Below, in pieces: positions 54,127 through 64,000 of a stretch of 64,000 nucleotides of DNA; the first letter of the stretch is position 1, and each line of letters begins with the position of its first letter. The translations under genes were made by a program, and so were the position numbers. The notes under the pieces are model-generated. The model was not told the DNA's origin. It made no database searches and saw nothing but the letters and a program-made list of their open reading frames with translations. Location of the stretch: contig CM034613.1 in assembly GCA_020091685.1 (NCBI GenBank), positions 11,707,143 through 11,771,142 of the forward strand. The letters are read 5' to 3'. Origin of the DNA: Lutjanus erythropterus. Taxonomy: Eukaryota; Chordata; Actinopteri; Lutjaniformes; Lutjanidae.

Positions 54127-55547
54127 TAGTGCGTAGGATTTAGTGGCATCCATATCAGTGAGGTTGCAGCTTGCACGGTGCCTCACCCTCCCCTTCCAAG
54201 TGTGTAGGAGAACCTACAGGGGCTGCAAAACTTCCGAGAAACAAGAAAAGCCATATCTAGAGCCAGTGTTTGATTTGTCCATTTTGGGCTACTGTAGAAA
54301 TATGGCAGTGCAACAAGGCAGCCTCCTCTGAAAAGGACTCACACCCTCTGTACACTCATAAAAAAGAAGCACTAACTAGAACCATAGGGTTCTTCCTAAT
54401 TGGAAAACCCTTTTTAGTCCCTAGTGAAACCTTTCATGTGGAATTCCACATGGATTCACATGATTCCAACCAGAATCCCTATGAAATAGACCCCTTTCCA
54501 CCAAATTAGCGCTGGTTCTTGAACCTGTTCCGTTCAAGATTCTTGGAACCTTGGTGCTATATAGTGAACCAACCCACATCTCCACTGGTTTTGAGCGGAA
54601 TGTAATAAAGGATGTCATCAATGGAGGGTGCAGCATAATGAACAACAACCTTTTATTTTTGGGGTCAGCTGGGAACCAACGTTTCAGTTTCAGAACCAGA
54701 CCCAGTTCAAAATTAAGTGGAACAGGGCTGGTTCCATGTCGGTGGAAAAGGTCTTACAGAGAACTCTTCAACAGTTCAATGGTTCCACCCAGAACCCTCT
54801 CTAGGGGTTCTATCCTGGAGCTTTTCACCTTCTAAGGGCCCTAACAAGAACCCACACAGGGCATTCTATTAAGAACCCTTTTATATTCTAAGGGTTTCAT
54901 ATTTTTAGTTTTCACAGCACCTTTTAGTTCTTGTCTTCTGAAGATTCTGTGAAGAAAAAAGAGTTCATTGAATGAAAAGTGTTCCTAGTGGAACCCCTTC
55001 TCTAAGAGACAACTCTTGACAAAACCTTTCTTCAAAAAAAGGCCCTTTGTATGAAATGGTTCTCAATGGAACCTCAAGTCTTACAAAGAAGCCTTGACAA
55101 ACCTTTTCTTTAAAAAAAAGGTTCTTTGGATGAAAAGGGTTCTCAATGGAACCTCAAGTCTTACAAAGAACCATTGGTGAACCCAATCCTCAAAAAATAG
55201 TTCTTTGGATTAAAAGGGTTCTTGATGGAACTCATAGTCTTACACAGAATCCTTGACAAAAGAGTTCTTGATAGAATCCTTGGTCTAACGATGAACCTTT
55301 TTTTTTTTTTTAAGAGTTCTTTGGATGAAAATTGTTCTTGATGGAACCTCTATTCTAACAGAACAGAAGAACTCTTGACAAATCATTTTTTCTATTTTGT
55401 GTAAATATAAATGGCTCATACTAAGGTAAAGAAAACAAAGCAATTCTTATTTTCAGGTGATTATACACTCATGAAAACATCCTTATTAATATTACAGTCC
55501 ATTTCTGTCATGTTCTGCCAGTGGATTCTTATAAATTCTACATTCTC
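54127..55547 (+). mobile_element. MITE split by an inserted foldback element
   Basis: The left half (54,127-54,352) runs from AGTGCGTAGGATTTAGTGGC through TAGGAGAACCTACAGGGGCT and CTACTGTAGAAATATGGCAG. The right half (55,402-55,547) runs from AATATAAATGGCTCATAC through TTCAGGTGATTATACACTCA to AATTCTACATTC. The two halves form one known type of dispersed fish element with inverted ends. A fragment of the same family lies at 59,205-59,350, reversed. Confidence 0.75.
54353..55401. mobile_element. TA-flanked foldback/MITE element, copy 4, nested
   Basis: It starts CACTCATAAAAAAGAAGCAC, ends TTTCTATTTTGTG and is flanked by TA on both sides (54,351-54,352 and 55,402-55,403). Many GGTTCTTTGGAT-AAAAGGGTTCT and AACCTCAAGTCTTACAAAGA units fill the interior. 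It interrupts the host MITE precisely. Confidence 0.8.
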
Positions 55548-56774
55548 TGGGCCTTTAAGCCGTCCAGATTACAGTGTTTATAGACATGTACATCACATAT
55601 AAAGCTGAAGGTGTCTCAGTGAGTGGACTATAGTAAACAACAGTCTATCAGGGTGCATGTTGTAATAAGTGTAGTGGTTGTAAAAGAGCCTTTTGGCTCA
55701 CTGACAGAACATATTGAGTCTAGTAAAAGCACAGCAGGGGGGTTCAGGGGATTGCATGGGAAGCCAGCAGGAACTTCCTCTTTAGACTAAAACCTCCTTT
55801 AAAGCATCCCTCAAGACTTGAGTTAATTCAACACAACACTAAATTAAAGCAGGAACTAAAACAGCCCTCTGATATCCCTCTAATGTCTTTTGGTCTGTTT
55901 TCCCAACTTTTTGTGTGTCATCAGACTGACTGTAAATGCCAATATAAGAGCGAGGAAAGCTTCTGTGCTTTCAACTGTGTCTCAGAATGGGAATAACGCT
56001 GCAATCTGAGCCCAGCTGGCTCAAATAGAGGCCCTCAGGATTAAATGTGTGCCAGAGAACACAACTCAGTGTGTACCACTCATAAGCTTCATTATTAAAG
56101 TGCTGCAGTAAAAAGTAATGGGGAACATTTTTAATTTCATAAACTTTTCTTCTGCATTCTGGTCACTTTTAAAGAATGAAAGTAACAAAATAAAGTACAA
56201 ATCTTTTTTTTTTTCCAAACACATTCCTGCAGATGACCTATAACTGGCAACTGTTATCTGGAAAACACAATGGAACCACAACATTTTCCTAATCTGGTTC
56301 GATTTCAAATTTGATTACAATAACACAGACAATAAAGATTTTACAAATGTTTTCGTACTGGTATGCTATATAGGCGACTCTTAGAAAAAATGTAACGGCT
56401 TTCCTTTAAAACTTTCTATAACAAATAGGAGTTCTTCTCTCAGGATGTCTGAAATTTGCCTGATCATTTCTTTTTCTTAGTAGTCATTTCTCTCTCACTG
56501 AGGAGATGCAAGCATGGATGTATTACAGAGGACTGGATCCAGTGGGAGCAAGCAGCTCTCTTCTGTGTCTGTATTTGTTATCTGAGTTGAAATGGTAGAC
56601 TTTTACAGTTGTGATAAAGAAAAGGAAAAAGAGGTGTGACAACTGATCATAAATCAGGAGAAATACAGGAGAACTGTGACCTCGGAAAGGAAACTGGGAG
56701 AGAATGGTACCAGTGCAAGAAACTAAGCAATGTACTGCTGTGGACAGGATCAACAGCAAAATGTAAATATATTT
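55548..56774. other. No gene seen
   Basis: AT-rich unique sequence with no supported frame on either strand. Confidence 0.45.
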
Positions 56775-57412
56775 TATCACAGATTTTAGCCACTTTAAAA
56801 AGGTGTATTCTATATTTAGAATATTTTCACCACTTTCACCACTTTGCTGTGAGACAGCCTTTTTTTTGACGAGAAACTGTTGTTATAAAACCAAAATATC
56901 GCTGTATCCAAAATCCACCAGACTCCAAAAGATAAAAATCAGAAAAATCAGTAATTCTACTTTGCAGAAATTTGTAATTTTACCTTGCAGAACATAGGAG
57001 TTTCCGGTCTACCGCTGCTTCAGTTTGTTTGTGTTATTGTGTGACTTTGGTACATATGAAAAACCCTTTTAAAACACCAAAGTAACACAATAACTCAAAC
57101 AAACTGACCGATCGAGGCTGCAATAGACCAACAACTCCTGTGTTCTGCAAGGTACAATTATTGATTTTGCCTATGGAGTTTGGTAGGTTTCAAGCAAGCA
57201 ATATTAGGAATATACAATGTCAATTTCCTGTTGTAAAAATATTCCAAATTTAGTGTATGCTTAAGCTGATATTGTTTTTTTAAGTGGCTAAAACATTTTG
57301 CAGTACAGTACATTTAGCTTCCTACACCAGTACTTCTGCTGCTTCTCCAAAGTCTGTAGCTAATACACTGACTATGGTTGTGTACCTAATGCAACCCCAT
57401 TTCAAAAAATCC
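56775..57412. mobile_element. TTAA-type palindromic element, copy C
   Basis: An imperfect palindrome centred near 57,068: TTTGCAGAACATAGGAGTTT-type words on the left are mirrored by CAACTCCTGTGTTCTGCAAG on the right. Flanking words (TTAGCCACTT, TATTTAGAATATTTTC) match copy A, and the right end CAACCCCATTTCAAA matches copy B. The terminal TTAA motifs are eroded. Confidence 0.65.
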
Positions 57413-59204
57413 AGCCTAACCCTTTATGACTAGCAGCTAGCTCAGTGTAGCTTCTTTAGTGATGAGCCAGCTAGCTTGTAACAATATTTGGTTTGGATGT
57501 GTGATGCACAATTGTATGCCACCAGCACACCAACCCCACATCTTTATTTCCTCAGCAGTGACTCTGTGTTTGCATGCCTGTGCACAAAACTTTGAACAGG
57601 ATACACCACTGCTACAATCCAAAGAATGGAATTTTAGCCTGGAAGCACGATCACTCAAATACACTATGAATGATGTCTAATAGATGGAGGAAAAGAGTGA
57701 TGCTGCTTTTCCACCAAACCACAAAATCCTTCTAAATATTGCTAATTTTCCAGCAAAATCAGGGTGATGTTGTTAGCAACGCAGCTACTCCATGTGTTTT
57801 GTCTTGGAAAAGGGTCAACTTGATCCATATATACTTCACTTTTGTCTACCCTATAGCTTGCAGCTGTGTGTAATGCAATTAGTCACTTTTTTTCACACAC
57901 GCACATGAAACAAAGCAGCCCTGATGAAATCTGTAAATCAGATTACCTTTCAGACCTCAAGACAGAAGGAGGCTCTCATGTAAAACCTGGTGCTTCCTCT
58001 TTAAGACACTATAAAGGTGTAATTCAGTTACTTTTCAATTAGATACTTAACCCTAATGCACTCAGGTGTCTTCCTGTGAGTCACTCCGGTCACATCTGCA
58101 CGAATGTACTAGGATGTAATGCTGTGAATCTGGAACAGAGGCTTTGTTTTAATAAATACCGCAGATTTTCCAGCAAATGCTACTGGCACAATCTGCAACG
58201 TCCTTTGGAAAACTTGCTGTACACACGTTATCACCAAATAAAACCAAACTATGAAGATGATGAGGAACAGATCCGAGTCAGGAGCTCGATGAGAAACATG
58301 AAAGTTCATTTAAGGCACAAATAACTTTAAACAGAGGAGTGCGTGAGTATCTGATCTGTTAAACAAGTTAGGAGAATTGCTCTTAAGTGATGCCTTACTC
58401 AAACTAGTGCATATCTTTCAAAACACATGCCATCATTCTGGGAGAAAGAGGTGAAAGTATGCTTTAGAGTTAAATTGATGTTTGTTTGTTTTTTAACAAA
58501 GACATACTAATGTTGAATTTGAGTATTTTCAGAACTGAAGGATTTAAAGTCCATTGTGTACTATTTTATTAGTCTTTTAAATCTAATAATACAGGGAGAA
58601 TCACTGATCCTGCTTTGGACTTTGATCAGTTTTCAATTTAGATCATTTCCGATTGCTTTTCTTGGCTTATATAACAGCAAACTCATGACACCCCTAATAA
58701 TTATATATAATTACGCAAATGGTAAAACTTAGTTTGAAGGTCCCTTACTTAGATTGCATGATTACAAATGAACAACCTCCAAGAGCAAACTCAATCCACT
58801 GGGGAAGACTGTGACATGCCGGTGGCTCTAGAGAGGGCTAGGAACGTTTATAACCAATGATGTATGTTCCGTGTACCATTTCTCCAGATCAGAAATCGTG
58901 TCTCCTACAAGATCTTGCAGGATATAATAAGGCCTGGCTGTAACCTGAAGTACATTGGGAGAAAATGCAAATGTTTTTTAATAGCCAGTATTTAATTATT
59001 ATTAATATACAGTTTAATTTGATGTTAGAGAAAAGTTACAAAAATGTTTGTGTATTCTGTCAATTATAGTTTGGACTAGCAGGTCAGACCCTTTAAAAAA
59101 AATCAGAATCTGCAAAGAAAATCGCAATCGGTGCATTTCTATTATGCACGATACATTGATCAAGAGTGGATTAGTATTTTCAACTATTGGTTAAGGAAAA
59201 CATA
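57413..59204. other. No gene seen
   Basis: Unique, AT-rich. Open frames such as 58,076-58,324 have no homology or splice evidence that I can see. Confidence 0.45.
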
Positions 59205-59350
59205 TAAATTTTGCAACCACAGAGAGAGCCTTTCATGTTTTTCTGGACCACTGTATTTCTCCTACATGCTTCGAAGGGGAGGGTGAGGCGAGTGGTATTC
59301 AGCTGGGTGCAGTCTGCAAACTCACCACTAGAGTCCTAATCCTACTGGTC
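59205..59350 (-). mobile_element. Fragment of the split-MITE family, reversed
   Basis: On the minus strand it reads CAGTAGGATTAGGACTCTAG, GTGGTGAGTTTGCAGACTGC, CTCACCCTCCCCTTCGAAGC and ATGTAGGAGAAATACAGTGG. This is the same order of words as the left half of the MITE at 54,127. Confidence 0.6.
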
Positions 59351-62300
59351 CTTTATGCTTTTTTAGTATGTAAAAACTCTTGAAAATAACTCACAACTGA
59401 CTCTAAGATGGCCTATGACAAATTGTTTTTTGTTGATTTTGCCTCCTTCTTGACAGATCACTCAAAAGATGCTCTACTTTTGCCTCCGGCTTTCATCTGG
59501 TGATATTTCTGGCTACATGCATGGGCAGCAACTGCAAACACAAAATGTCCTGTCCTCAAAACTACCAGTCACAGTGTCACAGGTCACACCTTACTCACTT
59601 TGTCCATTGCTATTTACAGTCTGTGTTTTCATCAAGTCACCGGAAATGTGTCTGTGTGTTCATACAGCACGTGGAGTGTCGGCGAGGACATGACTGTATC
59701 CTCCTGTTTGTGTCAAATGGACACACAGTACAGAGGACGGGTATGTCATTCTTGCGTCAGACTTCCTGTCTTTCTCTCCTATACGCAGACTGAAAGGGAA
59801 GCGGCAGCTGGAGTCTTCCAAACAGATGCTTGGCACAGATGAGAAAAAATAGAAAAGATAGAAAGAGAAATGCCTCGAAAAAAGAACATGGAGAAAAGGG
59901 CAATAACATTGAGAAGACGACGATAAACCAATAAAGTGGGAACTCAAGTGGTTTTGGGAGATATAAGACACTTGAACGGCCCCTCATGCAGCTCATTGAA
60001 GTGCGAGTGAGTTGAGAAACAGATTGAAAAAGAGACAGAGTGACAGGGAGACTTTGGGAGAACCAGACGGCCCTACAGAGACCGAGGGCTCAGACAGAAA
60101 AAGGAAAAGAGAAAAGAAAGAGGAGGAGGCTGACCGGTGGGAGAGATCGATGGGAAACAAGAGCAGCAGCAACCATGATAGAAACCAGATGTAGACCCCT
60201 ACAGTACACAGAGAAAGGACAGAGAAAGAGATGGAGCAGAAAGGAGCTCCGAGAAGGCGGGGGTGATCGAAGATGACATGATCGGGAGAAAAAATGAGAA
60301 AGATGCCAACAGAGAATGAGGGAACAGAAAAGAAAAGAGAGGAGACAGGGAAAAGAGAGATGCAGACAGACAAAGAGAAATGGGGGCGAAGAGGAAGAAA
60401 GCGGAGAGGCCTGAGACTGATTTCCTCTCCTAAATCTTCCCGTATAATCTAACCTGACCTACAGTAGGTCAAGAAGCTTGCCGGGACTTTTTCCCCGGAT
60501 TGTTTTAGACTACTTAAGTGCTGCAGTCTGTTGCTAAAGAGTAAAGGCAACTTTCACAGCAGATGAGGTTTCAGACTACAGGCCTCCATTCACTGACTAT
60601 TATTTGAAAAGTCTGCAAACTAGAGTATAAATACGACAACGGAACATGACATTTTGTCACATTTATTGGTCTTCCTGGTGTCTGACATTTCCTGAGCTAA
60701 CCTCACTTAGGCTTTTTGCAACACCAAAAAGATTGTTAGCTTGATAGCTCAGCTGTCCGATCAATCACATCAATGTGTAGCAACACAGGCTACGGTAGAT
60801 GGGTGTAGAGCGAAACTTAGTTTGTCATTTCTATTTGTTATGACACCATTCTACATACCAGATTAATTGCTAACATCTGGGAATATGACAACAATGAACT
60901 TCAATGGAGCAAGAGGCATGAGTGGTGAAATAATCATGATACGGAGTCATGGGATAATTCTCTGTTGTCACTGCAAGTGACGCCTGTCATTTGATCCATT
61001 GGTAATAAAATACTGATTAGAACATATTTAACTCAAGAGACTCAATGATTTCACAGTTGTGTTTATAGCTATATTTTGCACTACAATGCAAAGTAAGATT
61101 AAAAATAAAGAAACTACTCAGATGCCCAATAAAGATGCCAATGAAAAGGCCACAAGCAGCTAATTTCTGCGTTGAAAAGTAGCCATCCTCTGTCTGTGTC
61201 TGAGGGTCTTGACAATCACAGGAAATTGTTAGAGAAAGATTCCTGAGATTGACAACATCATGAACCCTGTCTGGATTGTTCTAGCACTGTTATCGCCACC
61301 CGCCTGGTACTCCAAGCAGGTTAAAACAAACAGAATTGCTTGCTGTAACTTTTCTCAGACTTTATTTTTCTTCACATTAGTGTTTCAAAATCAGAGCTGA
61401 CCAGAAAGAGGGAATGGAAACTCTGCCACATATTCTTGGTGAAGGGACACTGTTGTATGTGTTCCTGAACTATATGACTGTGTGCTGATGCATTTTAACA
61501 CCTATGTGCATGTGTTAGCAGCCATGTTTGTCCCTGACAGCGTGTGTGTGCATGCACTCATTCCTCATGTGTTAAGTGTTTTGAACACATGTTGTTTGGA
61601 GGGTTGTGTGTTCACTCATAGCAGCTCCGTTAAAGTGTTAAATCCGCTATTTGAGGCTTGAGAAAGTTCATTTCTATACACTTGTGACTCTTTGCTGTGA
61701 CTATCCGTGTTCTTGTGTGCGAATCTTATGGCTGCCCCCCAATAGTTGCCTAAACTGTTGGACAGTGAGAAGAGTTTTATCCTCTCTTGACAGCAAGCAT
61801 GTCAGATTCATTTTTCACTCGCACATGTCATGTAACGGAAACACTTTCACTCAGACACTTGAGTGTAGAATCAGCGAACATGAATCATCGAGTTGCATTT
61901 TTTGTTGATGTCACGGTAAGAAAAAATGATAGGGCCAAATAAACTGGAAACATGCTAATAGCAAGAATAACTTTCTTCCACTGTTGTGGGAAATGGGAAG
62001 CGGAAGTGGCAAAATAAAAACAGACAACTGGTTTATGTGTCACTGTGGCATGGGAGAGATGAAAAAGTCGATTCCAGCTCAACTTTGCTTTGTTGCGCCT
62101 CACGCCCAGCAACCAGCAACGAACGTCGGACATCAGTTTCTGCCTTCATGTTGTCCTCTTCAAATGAAAATAACCTGATGCTTTGTCAGCTTTATGCAAC
62201 ACTGCTAAATGTATCACTAAGGTTAGCCAAATATTTTCCTTCACAGACAAATTTAAGTTTGAAACTTTTATTGCATACAAGGTGGTTTATGCAACTGGAC

Positions 62301-62911
62301 ACAGTTCTGTAGCTGCCTGAAGCTACTTAGCTCATTTAGCAGTCTGAGTCTCCAAGACTGACGGAGGCCAGTTGGGAACACAGTAATGAGTTTGTAGCAT
62401 GGCGAGTTAATTTAACATTTTCTGTTGTGTTGATCAGTCAACAAGTCTTTGTATTTGTGAAGTTGAAAGTTATTTATTCCCACGCTTCAAAAAAAAAAAA
62501 AACTTCAGTTATACAGTGTTAAAGTAAATTAACTAAATGTTCAGTCTCCTTGCTGGTTGTTCCGACACATTTGGACTCATTGCTGCTTTTGCCGTTAGCA
62601 AAGCTAGCTAGGCAGCTCACTTTGTGCCCATAATATATATTTAAATAATTAAATTAATGTCATAAACATGCAGTGACTTGTTGACTAATGGCTTGAACTA
62701 ACGACTGCTACTTTACGAGGAAAATCTCAAGTCGGGGGCAGCCCTTGTACATCTGTTACTGTTTTCCACCCCAAACTTTCCCCAACTGTTTTTGTATCGA
62801 GGAAGATGAAACTGTACTGCACATGTTCTTCCTTCCCTGAAGTCCATGCCATCCCTTGTTCCCCCTTTCTCTTCTCTTTTTTTTTTCTCCCTTTCTTGCC
62901 TTTTCTCCCAG
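59351..62911. other. No gene seen; purine-rich tract at 59,860-60,415
   Basis: The tract is rich in GAGAAA, GAAAAG and AGAGAC on the plus strand, so its reverse strand is a long pyrimidine run with spurious Ser/Leu/Phe frames. It could hide a promoter, but no TATA box, initiator or GC-island signature is clear. The remainder is unique. Confidence 0.45.
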
Positions 62912-62979
62912 GTCCAATGTGGAAAATGCGGCATCACCGAAACCACCGTTGCTGCCGTCCAAGTCTCCTAAAATAAAAA
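62912..62979 (+). CDS. Weak candidate exon of an unknown plus-strand gene
   Basis: A strong pyrimidine tract ending CTTTTCTCCCAG precedes an open 68-nt stretch reading SNVENAASPKPPLLPSKSPK. It ends before AAAAA|GTAACC, a weak donor. The Pro/Ser/Lys-rich peptide looks like a linker of an adaptor-type protein, but I cannot name it and no partner exon is evident. Confidence 0.2.
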
Positions 62980-64000
62980 GTAACCCTACCCTCCTCTTTT
63001 ATTCTGCTCTTTCCCACTCCAGCTCTCCCTTTTCTTTCTCTCTGCTTTCCCTTTTCCTCTCCCCTGCCAAAATGCTCCACCCTGCCCAACACACAGAAGC
63101 ATGAATATGGTGTAAAATCTCTCTTTGTTAAATTTCTTTCTGTCTTGACTTAATTTGTCTTCTCGTGTGTGTGTGTATGTCTGCCTGACTCATCTGTCTA
63201 TCTGCCTCTGTATGTCACAGATCAGACCATGAGTGGGTGGGGATGGTAAACAAACTCCCCAGAGATGCAACAGAGGGCTCTTTTTTGCTTTGGTGAAACC
63301 CCTGATTCCCTCTGCAAGTCAACCACAAAAAAATCACCAACGTCACACAACTTAAATCATGTCATTATAATATGTTCCCACTGGGATCTGACAACTTTGG
63401 AAGTTGTAAACTGGGAGTTAGAACTGCTGACTTCATTTCTTCCCGAATCAAGTGCATGCCTTTATGAGATTAAAGATATAAAACATAAAGCTGTTTTGAA
63501 TTTTGAAGCACATGTGGAAGCAATAGCACCTTAAAAATATACACTACACTGTTTGTTTTAACTTAAGAAAAGTTAGCATCCAGGCTGCCTTCAAATTCTA
63601 CGCTGACTGAACGCGAAAAGACAAGTCAAGGAAATGTTGTAATAATGCAAAACAAAATAATCTTTTTCCAATAATTCAGTTGCACATGAGAAAAAATGTT
63701 TTATAAAGTTAAGATACTGAGTTGATCCAACAACTCTTCAGTCACACAGACAAACTCATACTATTTAACATTTTCTTGGGAAATTTTTAACCTTTAAACA
63801 ATGCATGCTGGGAAGTCTGCTAATGTGCTAATCATGTTTCCTTAGAAACTTACTTTAACAAGTTGGATGAACTCAGAACATTAGCTTCTTCCTGAATAAA
63901 TGCCTTTAAAAGAAGTTCATGATTAAAGTTTCTGAACCATGTGTAAGGCGTAGATGCTTAAATATAAGTTTGTTTTGCCTTTTTTTTTAGTTAGTGTCTG
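62980..64000. other. No gene seen
   Basis: A pyrimidine-rich stretch (62,995-63,065), a GT run at about 63,164-63,176 and AT-rich unique sequence. The open frame at 63,265-63,534 lacks supporting context. Confidence 0.45.

Noticed and set aside
59993..60373. 126-codon minus-strand Ser/Phe/Leu frame
   Set aside because: Translation of the pyrimidine complement of a purine-rich tract; no homology.
1..64000. CRISPR arrays, tRNA, rRNA, bacterial-type operons
   Set aside because: None is visible; tandem repeats here lack regular spacers and the gene has vertebrate exon-intron structure.

Overview
The window looks like a teleost (ray-finned fish) nuclear genome segment. It has one long intron-rich gene, many GT/CA microsatellites, and several fish-type transposon families: TTAA-flanked foldback elements, TA-flanked foldback elements, a Tc1/mariner remnant, a short hAT element, and non-LTR retrotransposon tails such as those ending in a TTGAC-type repeat. 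Nothing resembles a bacterial operon, CRISPR array, rRNA or tRNA.

The only protein-coding gene I can support is a minus-strand orthologue of ARHGEF40 (Solo), a RhoA-type guanine nucleotide exchange factor. I rebuilt 24 coding exons by hand. The start codon is at 51,744 and the stop at 14,459. All 24 junctions keep phase, and the summed CDS is 5,232 nt (1,743 residues plus stop). In protein order it has a conserved N-terminal Solo block (exons 1-4), a long acidic/serine-rich linker with a basic patch (exons 4-6), a CRAL-TRIO-like region (exons 6-10), a helical spectrin-like region (exons 11-16), a Gly/Pro/Ser linker with a conserved VLIRG-to-HVLLGR block (exons 16-17), a DH domain (exons 18-20), a PH domain (exons 21-22) and a Ser-rich tail (exons 23-24). 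Exon 1 starts with 12 nt of 5' UTR behind a good splice acceptor, so the promoter and at least one noncoding exon lie further right and were not found. Intron 6 is predicted to be a GC-AG intron.

Positions 1-14,458 (downstream of the gene) hold repeats and no supported gene. They include purine and pyrimidine tracts, a decayed array with a period near 160 bp (3,640-4,740), a TA-flanked foldback element (6,024-6,899), a TTAA-flanked palindromic element (7,700-8,753) and a 1.35-kb TTAA element with perfect 19-bp ends (10,107-11,458). Inside the gene, introns carry more copies of these families, a Tc1/mariner remnant 41 bp from exon 17, a hAT MITE nested in a foldback element, a 21-bp minisatellite and a homeodomain-core-rich block.

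Positions 51,757-64,000 (upstream of the gene) hold a nested pair of elements that reveals a TA target duplication, a third copy of the TTAA palindrome, a purine-rich tract and one weak plus-strand exon candidate near 62.9 kb. I found no convincing new biological system. The best leads are the GC-AG intron, a strong decoy donor inside exon 12, the shortened DH domain, and the nested transposon structures.
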